This document shows positions 43,479-55,095 of a DNA stretch of 64,000 bases, one piece after another (the stretch's first letter is position 1; the number at the start of each line of letters is the position of its first letter). Made by a program: the position numbers and the translations under genes. Under the pieces are notes generated by a model. The model was not told where the DNA came from and did no database searches. It saw nothing but the letters and a program-made list of their open reading frames with translations. The stretch covers positions 129,379,624-129,443,623 of the forward strand of contig OW121851.1 of assembly GCA_933228895.1 (NCBI GenBank). Reading direction: 5' to 3'. The stretch is from Platycnemis pennipes. Taxonomy: Eukaryota; Arthropoda; Insecta; Odonata; Platycnemididae.

Positions 43479-46400
43479 TGCTTTGTTTTTGACGTAACAT
43501 TTACATATAGTTAACGTTGCGAGGCATAGGTAATATTCGTCTCCTGAACTTATCATTGTATTTCTGAGAGCCCCTCATCTCTAGTGAATACTTATCAATA
43601 ATAGCCTATGAGAACTATCAAAGTTCCAAAGGCCACCTCCGTTAAACGTGGTATTAATAGTCGTTCTATTATAGGCTACTACGCTTCCTACTCGTAGTGT
43701 CCCCTGCTACTGCGAATCATGGCGTGAAGTTCGCGCGCCTATGGGCCAACTTCACGGTGCATTTAGTATCATGAATATTAACTATTTTAAAATGAATTAA
43801 CTTAATAAATAACATTACATGAAATAAATTAAAGTAAATTATAACAAATTAACTGAATAATTGTATCTCAGATAACTTATAAGCTTTAACGGAATGTACC
43901 GTCTGCTCGAAATCGTCTGCTGCACTACCAACTAGTAGTGGAAGGTTGAGGAAAGAGAATCACGTCGCACGTATAATTTACCGGCATGCAATAGTTTCCC
44001 GTCGCGTTTCGGTGCCGTTGAATTTTTTCACGTTTCAATGAATAAAGAATTTACTTAAGTTCATTTTAAAATCGAACGGCTTAAAATATGCCCTCCAGAG
44101 ATTATAAACTTTCGATGAAGACCATAAAAAAATAATAGGAAACTAACCTACTACCTAAAGAACAAGATTTTTGTATTGCTCGGGTAAACAAAGGGTTAGC
44201 ACTGAAAAAACTGGTAGCAAAGAAAATCATACGAGATTTTCAAATGTATATACTCCATTTTCTTCACTTTAAATAAAAGCATATGCATTACCTACGCATA
44301 AAAATTAGCTTTTGGCTGTAATTTGGAATGGGCCTCTAATTGTTCCCCTTTTACTAACATAGTTTTGGAGCATTTTGGCACATTGCCTAAGAACTTAGGG
44401 AGTTACGAGACCCTTCCTAGCACAAACCTCACATTAAAATCTTTCACAGAAGTGACCGCTAATGACCTTCGAAGGCGCTTCGTCCTTTGCCACACGATCC
44501 TCGGAACACCACCAGGAAAATATCATCCCCACCCACAGAATGGTGACTTACCACGGGATTCACATCAGAATAAACAATATCTTCAAACAACCGTTAACAA
44601 CATTTAATGGAAAGGATCGCTTTCGTATCTTTGTTACCTTTTTCGGGAAAGACACTACAAATGCTTCCTATACAATTAAATATTACCTACTACAGCGCGA
44701 AATAAAAGATATAACAGTCGAATACCTACAAAAAATTAAAAAGACAACAAATAACCACCATGAGGGCTCCGCATTTCTCATAACCATAAATTTAACTTCA
44801 TTTACATTCCGTCTTGGAGCAATATTTCTTTCCCTGGATTACAACTATTTAGCGAATATAGTTTTGTCCATTAGGCATAATAGTCGATGTCTCCATGATT
44901 AGGATTTGATTAGAAAATTCAGCAGAACCATTCAAGGCAGCGTCCGAATTTTTTAATCGTATCCTAGATATTATTCAAACTACACCGCACTGTACAAGAA
45001 CTAGGTTTTTTTAGGGATTTCATACAGTAAACTGGCCGCTAAGTTTCAAAATTTCTGACTGCGTTTTGACTGAATATTGGAACAAACTTCAACAAGTCAC
45101 CGATATTAAAAGGACGCCCAAAACCATTACCATTGGTTTCAAATATTACATCAATAAATACATCGACAAGTAATAAATAAGTCATATTGTGTATATTAAA
45201 TAGACCCACAATGAAGCTAGAAAGCATTGTACGAAATGTTACGCCACAATTTTAGTTTTACTCTAGTCATTTGTGACATTAATAGATGTAGGAAACCCAC
45301 GCTTAGACATAATTACTTGTAATTAAGGATATTTTTGCCAAATCGCCTTTCACACTTAGCCCTACCCTATCTGTCTACCCTATCTGAGTCTAGAGACTAA
45401 AATTACCCTAAAAATAAAAAAAGTTTAAACTCTTTTCTCAAAGTAATCAGTACGGCACAAGAGGCTACGAATTAATTAATTCCTTGAACCTTGCCGAAAT
45501 GAATTCCTTGACCAGTCCTCCTTAGACTTCTCAATGGCATAAGTTTCTCTCTAGCTTTAAGAGTTATGACCAAGGATTGTGGGCAATAAGAAGAACACCA
45601 AGCCATTTACGGAGTGATTTACAGGAGAGGCACCCCAGTTTCATCTTCATTTTATAGTCCTTCTTCCTTTAGAAGGCAAGACAGTATTCGGTTCAACAAT
45701 CTTTCGCAACGAAACGATGGAAGAGTCTTTACCAGTGTATTACACTTCACCTCATATTTTTTTGTGTTATAACGTATTTCATTATTTATCTCCACTTCTT
45801 CCAATAGACAATCACAGCTATTTACGCTTTCTCCCTTTCTTACTTTATTTAAGTAGGAAAAGTCTCGAAGCTGAAGTTTTACGCATGAAACAGCAATTTT
45901 AAAAAGAAATTTAAGCAAGACTCATTTTTTAATCCTCTAGCATAATGCAGATTTAAACTTTGCGTCAAATCATTAATCCATTTTTCTTAATCTTAAAATA
46001 GATTGTCTTTAAAGCCTAAATCTATAACAAACTAAAACTAAATTTGCTTAGGCTACCATCTCCGCCATACGTTTTCCACCAATTTAAGATGCAGACAAAT
46101 ATTCACCGACCCCCAACACGTAATTAAAACTGACATTCAATTAATAGAAAATAGAATTAACTACTTAGTATACGTGAAATGGACAAGGGACTTCTTTTCT
46201 TTATAGATTCAGAATACCAGGAAGTTCGATATTGATAATCTTAACTCCTAGATTATGTTTAGGTTGAATTAGAAGAGATTCCCCTGCGTTTTAGCAAAAA
46301 CTTCGCAAAGGAATTGATATGAGTGTAATTTTTTGCTGAAGGATGCCACGAAAACCACGGCATCAAAGTGCCTTGATCCTGTAACCTTGGAGTACATATT

Positions 46401-49199
46401 CATCACGGGCCCTTGCCAGTCAATTTGATCGTGATTACGATCCGTATGTTAAGTTTGCTTCTGCATTGAAAACGACCAGCGCGGAATTCGTACAGAAGAG
46501 ACGAATCGACGACATCCGCTATCTCCCTCCCTCTCTCTCTCGTCACGCCTAAAATTTCAAGATATTCTCGCGTCTTCTGCTTCGAATAGAGCGAGAAGTC
46601 TTTCACAGCTGAAACACTGACTCCATCCACGAATGGAGGATAAGTAGCAACGGGAGTGGACTATTTCAATCCCTAAGATGAAGTACCTAGTGAAACATCT
46701 CCTCCTCCGAACGTCAAGTTCACCTATCGACGTGGCGCGATCGACATTTCCGAGAAAGCGATGAATCTGCGAACACAAGCCTTCTTCAAGTATTTTCAAA
46801 TTGCAGCGCAGGATTTTCAGTGGGAATAAATTCTGGTAGTAATCAAAACCAGCTTCTTTTATTGCAATATAAACTCTTCCAACTAAAATCTAATTAACTC
46901 ATGTACAAGGCCACACATGAGGGAACAGACGGAGCCACGACAAGACCTCCCACGACGTTACATCATATTGTTCGTCCACGTTGCTTAAAAAATTATTTTC
47001 TCTTTAACTTCAAAAATATATTAGGTATGACTCTGAAATTTGATGCAAGTTATACAAGATGACTTTACGCAAATGCGTCATGATTCTTCACACAGCACTT
47101 TTTAAAACTCCATCGTTTCTTCACTATTTGGCTTCAACCAGTTTGACACTCCACACGAGTAATTTTCAAGAGATCTGGCAAGGTACAAGTGTATGGAAAG
47201 TTGTTAAGCACAAGTAATCCCAAGGGAGCAGAGAAATGGGGAGGGGAAAGTTCTGGAGGGTTCAGGGTGCAATTGGGGTCGCGCTCATTGGGTAAACATA
47301 AATAAAGAGTAAAGAAAGGGGTTTTTAAGGGGTTCTTAAGGTTAAGGTTGTTATAATGGGGGGGGGGGGCGAACAACCAATCTGCTAGCCGATTGTGACA
47401 CTTACCATACGGGTGATTGGATAAATATTATCTGATGGTGATAACCTCCACTGAAATTCTGAGAGATATAAATATAAAATTAAAGTAAAAATTCGAATTC
47501 TGATTTAAACAAAAGTCTACAAAAAAATAGTATGGTATTTTTGGACAAAGAAGACTACCTAAATCGAAAAATGTATTAATAAAAAAATCAGTTTCTGGTT
47601 CTTAAGAGAGACGCCAACAGCAATTTCCAAACGTCCTTAACGGAAGTTAATCATTTGTCGTGAGGAATGGGGGATTGACCATATAAACACAGTTTCCCCT
47701 ATTTTCTTCCGAGTGTCAAAAACCCACGTACCAACTATTCAATTTCGCCCTCTAGTTTTGCCCTATATGGCCACCTGTCACTAACTAAACCAGTACTTCC
47801 TTTACTTCCTTTTCTGTATGACTACTAACTCTACTAACACATAAAAAAGTTCCGTCGAATCAGCAGACAAACTATATTCAATTCCCCCTATCTAATGATA
47901 AACTAGTTTCTTTTGACATCAAAACTCTTTTCATGTCAGTTCTTGCGAAAGAAGCAGCAACAATAGTAATTGATCGTTTATAAGAGGAAAGTTGGAATGA
48001 TTTGATGTGCAACGATTGTTAAATATTGTGGAATTTGTATGTAATCCAAAGGTACTTCCTCATCAATAGAGAAAAGTGATCTGAACCCCATGGGCTGAAA
48101 ATATGATCACCACTCTCCCCAATATTGGCACCTAGAGATAATTCAGAGAAAAAAGTTTTCAACTCCAAGCCTCCTAGTCGAAACGTATTATTTTGGTACA
48201 AGGGCCTTATTATTTTCTGCCGGCTATTAACTTTTCTGCTTGTTTCTTACATAGCAGTTTTAGCATATGTGTAATGTCCCGGACGGCCGCATGAATCTTG
48301 AGAGAATTTTGTTATTCTAAACTTCACTTTCCGAATAGATATTTGTGTACTGTTAATGGGCGTCGCTCAGAATAGCAAACAGCCAATGCCTCGGGAGTAA
48401 GATTTCACTTTCGACTTCGCAGTTCACCTTCTCTCCTGCCCCTTGACCGAAAAACATCCACCTTTTGCCTTCTATACAATCGCGTGCACGGTGGATTTTG
48501 GAGGACTGGTGAATCGGTTGCAGTCAGAATGTAGTCCATCATTGGAGACCGAGGAGCGGACCGTTGGGTCCGTGCTCTAAGCCGCGCCATCCACCCGTAC
48601 TGAACACCTATTCTCTTCTATCCTCCCGAGATTGAGGTAACGTGAGGTAACTCTCTTTTGGCTATTCGAGACGCGATTGGTTTAACTTTTGCTTCCGAAT
48701 AAATTCTGTCTCTTGCACGAACCTTTTTCTTTATTACTTGTTCCCGACAACAAGGGCAAGAACCCACAATTATTATGTGTACAGGTTCGAGTCCCCGCAA
48801 TAGCATGCAGGGCCGAGTCTTCACAAATGGTTCCGTTGACTTTTCTGTTAACTGTGCAACTCCAAAGATAAGCGCCAAGAAAAGGACAACAGCGGGGTGT
48901 CCCTACTTCAAAGCGACGCCCACACTTTAAATGCCTTTACATTGGACAGACTAGGAGGAAAATATGAGTGAGGACCATCGAACATTTCAAGCCTATCCTT
49001 CATGGTAACAAGTCTTTCTTTTAAAAGCATTCATGAGAAACTTCTCACGCATCTAAGTTTATCGCAATTCTCTAGACACGATAAAATAGCCAAATTAGAT
49101 TTCTTAGAACTTCTCGAAATAAAAACCTACTCCGAACAATATAGTCCCCATTTTTTAAGTAACTACATCCCAGTGCTCGCGGCTAAGCTTAAAGTAACC
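43479..49199. other. Long stretch without recognised genes or elements
   Basis: Mostly AT-rich. Longest frames (forward 44323-44607 and 44462-44902, reverse 45652-45918, 46403-46799, 48618-48878) have no family resemblance and lack supporting signals. Local oddities: a (ct) run at 46520-46540, a run of twelve G at 47358-47369, a GC-richer part at 48540-48880 that includes 'ggttcgagtcccc' (48784), a B-box-like match without an A box. Confidence 0.5.
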
Positions 49200-49545
49200 A
49201 AGTGCGTCCACCGGGTTGCGGATGGTGGGTCGACCTCTAGATATAGAGGTTAGCTGCGAGATATGCGAGTTAACTCGTCGAATAAGCAGTGGTGGACAAA
49301 ATTCGACGGCATTCCGAGGGCGTATTGGTCTATCCTTGGGTAAGGTAGGCCTCTAAATAATACAGAACCTGTGAAGATGCCGTGACTTGGCGACGGGATG
49401 CCGCCAATAATTACGGTTCTCATCACCCGGAGGAGAAGGCAACAGCTCTCTTTCATATGAGTGAAGGTGGAGACCAGAGTGGTCGGTACAGCGACACTTA
49501 TTTCACTACAGGCGTGGCGGCATTTACTTTAACGGTTATTAATAA
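49200..49545 (+). other. GC-richer retroelement-like block, unassigned
   Basis: Sharp compositional change at both edges. Contains a self-complementary 'gacctctagatatagaggtt' (49230) and the phrase 'gaaggtggagaccagag' (49464), which I loosely associate with untranslated regions of insect retrotransposons. No second copy in this window, so the assignment stays open. Confidence 0.3.
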
Positions 49546-49845
49546 AAAAATGTTTATAACAAATATTATTTATTATTTTGACTTGGTTTAATCTTATTAT
49601 CAATGAGTATGAGAAAATATAGTAATATGTGTGTTTTTGTGTTTAAAAATTTATTTTTCGCTGATTTATTTTAGTCTATACAAATAATTGGAAAAAATTA
49701 CGACATTCGCACACTTTCTGCAGACTTTTATTGCTATTTTTCATTTGAAAGATATTTTTCCCCTATTCCTCACAGTTTTAGCTTTCAAATAAAACAAAAT
49801 GTATGTTCATATCTCAATTCATTCAAAAGTTCTACGATTTTGAAA

Positions 49846-50100
49846 GTGAGCGCTACCTCTGTACCCCATAGTGCGGCGTCGGCATTAGCCAGCACTTAAC
49901 AAAAAGGCGCCAAGGGGGCCACGGCTCAACGTCCCATCCGATGGACGGAGTACTGTACTCGAATGTTCTCCACAAAACACACAAGTGGGGGCCGGATAAC
50001 CAAAGAAAATATCTTCCACTGGGGGGATTCAAACCCGTGCACTCCCGGTGAGAGGCCAGTACTCTAACCACTACACCATCCCGACCCCAGCGTCTGGACC
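49846..50100 (-). repeat. tRNA-derived SINE, same family as 36270-36480
   Basis: Minus-strand A box (complement of 50068-50078, tggtgtagtgg) and B box (complement of 50025-50035, ggtttgaatcc), then a body running left to about 49850 with 'cacggctcaacgtcccatcc' and 'gggggccgg' shared with the other copy. About 250 bp, the usual SINE length. Confidence 0.8.
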
Positions 50101-50587
50101 TTCCGGCCGCTGGAGAGAGGGCTGGAGAATGGGAGAGGCCTCAAAAGGATGAAGAGGGGAGAGGCGAGGGACTAATTATTGCGCGCTGTTCTCGCAGAGG
50201 GAACTTCTTCGCAACTCCTTCCCACCGTTACCCACACACGTGTGCCGGCCGAAGTCGAGGGATCTGAGGGACATCATCTCAACTCGACAGCGCTGACCCC
50301 TCTCGCCCAGCCAACTTAACTATCCGAGTCACGCTGAAATGAAGCTGGGAAGTTTCGCCCCCATGCGAACTTCCCTCCCTCCAGAACTTCCCATCGCCTT
50401 TGGGGTGTCCCCCTCGATGAATCAGAACCGGCTTCCCCTAGGTTAGGCCTCGAGAAAAACACAAAGACACTAATTCCGACCGGAATCTCAATGCCCTCGA
50501 CGTCCAGCACTCCTTGCCCGCATGGACCTCCCCCCTCACTCCACGGAGACGCCTTGAATTTACCTCCTTTCCGAAACGAAGAGAAAG
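50101..50587. other. GC-rich block, no gene recognised
   Basis: 50101-50560 is one of the most GC-rich stretches of the window, with many CpG. Only a 64-codon reverse ORF (50316-50510) is present. Possibly a regulatory or first-exon region; not supported further. Confidence 0.35.
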
Positions 50588-50769
50588 TGATAACGTAAAT
50601 GAATTCACTTAGTAAAATTCCACCCTTTTATTAAAACTGACCAAGGTTTCGACTTATACAGTCATTATCTAGACCTAACCTAGGATTGATAATGACTGTA
50701 TAAGTCGAAACCTAGGTCGGTTTTAATAAAAGTGTGGAATTTTACTATGTGAATTCATTTACGTTATCA
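50588..50769. repeat. 182-bp near-perfect palindrome with two opposed stem-loop motifs
   Basis: Arms of about 86 bases ('tgataacgtaaatgaattca', 'agtaaaattccac', 'ttttattaaaac', 'aggtttcgacttatacagtc', 'attatc') match with only a handful of differences. Each arm contains gataa-t-gac-(loop)-gtc-gaaac (50686-50710 and complement 50646-50669), followed by 'ctaggtcgg' and 'ttaataaaagtgtggaattt'. The fold resembles 32450-32622. Confidence 0.9.
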
Positions 50770-51435
50770 ATATGTGGTTCCACGAAGTCAATCCTAGCAA
50801 TTTGTTATATATTCGAAGAGAAAGTGTTCATTGGAGGGCAAGAGGCAGACTGGTGTCGTTTGACAAGCCGTTCCAAAGAGAATCAGTAACCATGAAAAAA
50901 TATTGCAATTGAAATAATACCCATTTTGTTTATATTAAATTACCAAAATGTAACACGCATATTTACTGTCACTCAAACAAATTAATAAATGTATGATTTA
51001 CGAAAAAAAATTTTAACTGCGAATTAGTAGCAAAACTAAGTTTCTGGAACTTTTCCATATTAATAATTAAAGTAATTTGAAAATATTCTACTCTTATTCT
51101 CTCTAACTCACCCGGTTTAAACGCTTATGTCCTTTTCCACATGCTACAAATTCGAAAATTATTTTTAGTTAGAAAAAATCTGAAAATCCTTAGGGAAGGC
51201 TATGAAACCGGTTGATGTGGGGAATATAAAGAGGAAAAACTCCTATTTTTACAGTGTTTAATACATATGCCAGGTATCCTATCCTTTCGTATTTTTTTAT
51301 ATTTTAACTCGTATTACATTAGAAGCGCCATCTGACTATTATTACTGAGTCTATAGATCAGGTAGGATAAGGATTAAAACTTGCTCTCATTTCCCACGAT
51401 ATTTTAGTTTCTGGCGAAAATAATATTCCAGCGGA
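50770..51435. other. No gene recognised
   Basis: AT-rich spacer upstream of a LINE. Nothing supported. Confidence 0.5.
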
Positions 51436-52707
51436 TGCTTAATTCTCGGTTTCCAAAAAGCTTTTGACAAGGTGCCTCATAGCAAAACTAATCTTGAAAT
51501 TAAAATCTTAAAAGAGTTAGACAGTAACATTATATCATGGATAATAGATTTTCTGCATGATCGGGAGCAAAGGGTTGTTTTGGACGGTGTTACGTCACCA
51601 GCAATTACAGTCACTTCGGGTGTCCCACAAGGTAGTGTGATACGTCCACTCCTGTTTCTTTTGTACATAAATGATATCAATAAGGTGGTAAAAATTAAGC
51701 TTCGTCTATTTGCCAATGACGCAGTAGTGTACAGGGAAATTCTATGCCCAAACGATAAAGAATATTTAAATGATGGCCTACAAGTAATTGAAAATTGGTG
51801 TGATACATGGCAGTTAGAATTATATTTTTTTAAATGCCTAGTAATGGATTTTTTAATAAGTAATAGCTCTGCTTCTAGTATTTAGAAATAAGTAATAATG
51901 AATTAACAAATGTGGAATCCATTAAATATCTTGAAATAAGACTAACACATGATCTTTCCTGGGGTAAACACATACGTGAAATAATGGGTCAAGCGAATCG
52001 TAAACTGGGATTCGTCAAAAGAGTACTGGGTAAATGTGACGATCATGTACGAGAAATCAGCTACTTTTCCCCTGTTAGACCTCATTTGGAATATGCTGCC
52101 AGTGTATGGGATCCCTACGAAATTGGTCTAAATAAAGAACTTAAACGTGTGCAGCGAAGATCGGCAGGATTTGTAAAGGGACGGTACGATAACATTATTA
52201 ACGTAACCAGTCTATTAAATGAATTAAATTGGGAATCATTGTCAGGTCGCAGGTTGAAATTTAGACTTAATCTCTTAATCAAATTCCAAGACAATATTTT
52301 CAGTGATGATGTTAAAAATATTTTGCGAACCCCAACTTACTATGGTAGACTGGAACATAATCCCAAAATTAGAGAAATTGATTGCCGACCTGACAGATTC
52401 AAAATGTCCTTTTTTCCTCGTACAATTAGGGATATGAATAACGGTAAATATATCCAATATGAGTGTAGCAATGGAAAACATAGGTAGCTGCATGTTGGCA
52501 TACGGACTTGAAGCTAACTCAACTAACAGCATGTTTTTGCATGTTTGCTTTGCTATTTTTTATCATTTTTTAAATAGTGAAGTTTAGAACAGTATATAAA
52601 TAATATCCTTATTTATTCATGATATGTAGTGCATGTTTGGTGAGAATTCACCCCCTGCCACACACCTTTATGGTGGCTTGTAGGGTGTTATGTAGATGTA
52701 GATGTAA
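51436..52707 (+). mobile_element. CR1/jockey-like LINE, longest copy (copy 7 of 9)
   Basis: 5'-truncated within the RT palm and complete at the 3' end. After the coding part (stop at 52487) comes an untranslated region with 'aacagcatgtttttgcatg', a purine-poor stretch, and the tail: 'tgcatgtttggtgagaattcacc', 'ccctgccacacacc...ggtggcttgtaggg', 'tgtagatgtagatgta'. An inverted copy lies only 1.6 kb away at 54351-55095. Confidence 0.88.
51448..52487 (+). pseudogene. CR1/jockey-like RT C-terminal half
   Basis: Two long frames, to 51885 and 51912-52487, separated by a stop and shift near 51880. RT motif A region LGFQKAFDKVPHS has G where the catalytic D is expected. Motif B is VTSGVPQGSVIRPLLFLLYI. 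Motif C reads LFANDAVVY, with N for the first D. The second frame gives the thumb and C-terminus: LTHDLSWGKHI, LEYAASVWDPYEIGLN, VQRRSAGFVKGRYD, LNELNWESLS, REIDCRPDRFKM, FFPRTIRDMN. Both catalytic losses point to an inactive copy, though the downstream frame is fully open. Confidence 0.85.
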
Positions 52708-52710
52708 AAA

Positions 52711-53867
52711 AAAACCTTTATCCTAGTGCACGTAACGAGGAAACGTTACAGCGTTATGTATAGGCTTTAAGAGGTGCAATTCCACAAACGGCGGCGCCGA
52801 AGACGATTTGTGCAGCAACGGAATGCCTAGCTCCGGAAACGTAATGACCATTCGTTCGACGTTGGAACGAGTAGGTACTATTTCCAATCCTCTCGTTTAC
52901 GCCCAGAGGGATGCGAGCCCTCCAGGAAGCCCTTCCCGCCGGCATTTGCATCCTCACTCAACCCCTGCCATGAATCAGCAGCCGGTCCCTGCGATGAAGA
53001 GGCGCCCGTCTCCGATTGAATTCGAGCTTCGCGAAGATAACAAGGGACCAATTATATTTAATGGCATTCGTAAGACGATCCTTGCGTCCGTAGCGTCTCC
53101 GAGCCGTCCTGAGAGCTCACTCCAGAGAATCAACCGTGCCGTAAAACTTAAGAAATGTCCCCGCATACGACGGCAGCTTTCGGGATTGCTTGCGTGGAAA
53201 ATTAAGTTAAAACTTCCCGAGTCGCCAGAAATGTGAATTATCGAGGAAATACAGTCCTCCGCAAAGGAAACGATTGATAAACTTTGGTGCGCAAGGGAAA
53301 GGTGTTTTCAAACACTATTACTAATTATTAAATCGATCAAAAAATGTGAAGTTTAAAAATGAATCTCACATTATGAATGAAGTATAAAACTGTTGTATTT
53401 CCATCTTGACGTAACGCCGAAAAATGAAGAAGGATAATGAGAACACCATTTCATACAAGCGCTTTCGGAAAAAAGGAAAAATATGAAAAATCTAAAAAAC
53501 CTTACCTTCCCTCAAAACTGAACCAGCAAATCAATTTTGAAGGGAAAAGCTACCTACACTAAAACATGAACGGAAGATGAAGAAAAAAATTCTTATGTAT
53601 CTGTAGAAATGATAGTTTCTTTTTTCCATAAGAGTACATCAAGGCGGTCATTTACACCTCACAAGAGCATATATCTCTCAGTTCGTGAGTAAATACGGAT
53701 TTCAAAATACTCAGCCACCATTAAAAAAGCATTGCAAACGAATTATAAAATATAAAGGGCATACTAATTCGTTCCGTTTTAAGACGCATATCAGGCGATT
53801 TAAAAAATCGTTTTGATATTATCTTCTTAAATAAAACCTCGGTCACCCTCAATAGTAATTCTCCAAC
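52711..53867 (+). other. Unassigned region with a 142-codon ORF at 52808-53236
   Basis: Between 52740 and 53230 the composition is more balanced than its AT-rich neighbours and a forward frame is open for 142 codons (ending in KIKLKLPESPEM, stop). It is rich in P, R and S (SPPGSPSRRHLHPH, MKRRPSPIEFELRED) and may be disordered. I recognise no domain. It could be a host exon, but opposite-strand frames (52754-52957, 52975-53166) overlap it. 53240-53867 is AT-rich and empty. Confidence 0.3.
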
Positions 53868-54110
53868 ACTGGGCAAGGGTCTAGCCACGTCGAAACGTTA
53901 CCGTCAGATAACGGAAGTTAAACAACGGTGGGACCGGACGGGGGCTGAATGGGTGACCCTTCTCCATACCTTTCATCTGTGTTTTCCACGTCTGTTTCAG
54001 CACTAATATGCGCTTCAGACCGGGAGGAAAGGTACACGGGTGGGATTGGCAGGGAAAGGAGGAGCTCCTGTCACCTTTCCTCAAGTGTCGGGCAGGTTAA
54101 ATGTTCGTTG
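53868..54110 (+). repeat. 5S rRNA-derived SINE (SINE3 type)
   Basis: 53872-53970 aligns with 5S rRNA: 'gtctagccac', 'ccgtcagat.acggaagttaa' and 'ctgaatgggtgaccct' correspond to the 5S 5' region, the A box and IE (gaagttaaacaacg, 53914-53927) and the C box (53945-53960) of a type 1 Pol III promoter. The body continues to about 54110 and its part 'cttcagaccgggaggaaagg' recurs at 36217-36240. The 5S 3' end is replaced by this body, so it is a SINE and not a 5S gene. Confidence 0.75.
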
Positions 54111-54208
54111 GCACAATGGATCCAAAGAGGTCTAAGTGGGGTCCCCTGACGGACCCCGCTCACCCCTCCTATTTACATTCACAAGTCTCCAACACAAACC
54201 CGAGTTCC

Positions 54209-54285
54209 ACAGATAGCTTAACTGGTAGAATACCTGACCGGAAATCAGGAGATCCGGGTTCGAATCCCGGTCGAGGTGGATTTTC
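54209..54285 (+). repeat. tRNA-like SINE head
   Basis: 'tagcttaactggtagaa' (A-box region), anticodon-like stem cctga/tcagg, and a perfect T-arm ccggg-ttcgaat-cccgg. Position 33 is C and not U in the would-be anticodon loop, and only five of seven acceptor pairs form with one extra base, so this is a tRNA-derived repeat or pseudogene. The downstream sequence to about 54345 may be its body, just before a LINE tail. Confidence 0.6.
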
Positions 54286-54350
54286 TTCCTTGTGGAGATT
54301 CAACTACAAACCCGGATATTTACCGCATTATGTCCAAACGGTGTTACACT

Positions 54351-55095
54351 ACATCTACATAACACCCTACAAGCCACCATAAAGGTGTGTGGCAGGGGGT
54401 GAATTCTCACCAAACATGCACTGCATATCAAGCATAAAAAAGGATTAGTGTTTATATACTGTTCTAAACTTCACTATTAAAAAAATAAAAATAGCAAAGC
54501 AAGCATGCAAAAACATGCTGTTAGTTGGGTTAGCTTCAAGTCCTTATACCAACATGCAGCAATTCGTATTGGATATATTAATATACCCTAATTGTACGAG
54601 GAAAAAAAGACATTTTGAATCTGTAAGTTCGGCAATCAATTTCTTTTATTTTGTGATCATGGTCCAATATTACCATGGTAAGTTGTAGTTCGCAAAATAT
54701 TTTTAGCATCATCACTGTTAATATGGTCTTGGAGTTTGTTTAAGAGATTAAGTCTATATTTCAACCTGCTATCTGACAATGATTCCAATTTTAATTCATT
54801 TAATAGACTGGCTACGCTAATAAGGTTATCGTACCGTTCCTTTACAAATCTTGCCGATCTTCGCTGCACACGTTCAAGTTCATTATTTAGACCGATTTCG
54901 TAGGGATCCCATACACTGGCAGCATATTCCAAATGAGGTCTAACAAGGGAAAAGTAGCTGATTTCTCGTATATGATCGTCACATTTACCCAGTAGTCTTT
55001 TGACGAATCCCAGTTAACGATTCACTTGACCTATTATTTCACGTATGTGTTTACCCCAGGAAAGATCATGTGTCAGTCGCTAACTAAGAGTGGAA
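54351..55095 (-). mobile_element. CR1/jockey-like LINE, minus strand (copy 8 of 9)
   Basis: Tail at left ('ctacatctacataacaccct', 'acaagccaccataaaggtgtgtggcag'), body to the right. Reverse reading at 54657-54932 gives EYAASVWDPYEIGLNNELER, VQRRSARFVKERYDNLISVA and LNELKLESLSDSRLKYRLNL. The 5' limit is near 55095, after the 'gtgtttaccccagg' block (complement of the LSWGKH region). Sequence similarity to the copy at 51436 is high. Confidence 0.85.

Noticed and set aside
44323..44902. Two overlapping forward ORFs of 94 and 146 codons
   Set aside because: Different frames over the same DNA, no recognisable domain and no repeat or splice support.
47358..47369. Run of twelve G
   Set aside because: Simple homopolymer; no neighbouring G-tracts that would make a convincing quadruplex-forming element.
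48784..48796. B-box-like 'ggttcgagtcccc'
   Set aside because: No A box at the proper distance and no foldable tRNA around it.
53868..53985. Possible 5S rRNA gene
   Set aside because: The 3' third of 5S is missing and replaced by a body also found at 36217, so it is a 5S-derived SINE.
54209..54285. Possible functional tRNA gene
   Set aside because: T-arm and anticodon stem are good, but the anticodon loop lacks U33 and the acceptor stem pairs in only five positions with an extra base; more likely a SINE head.
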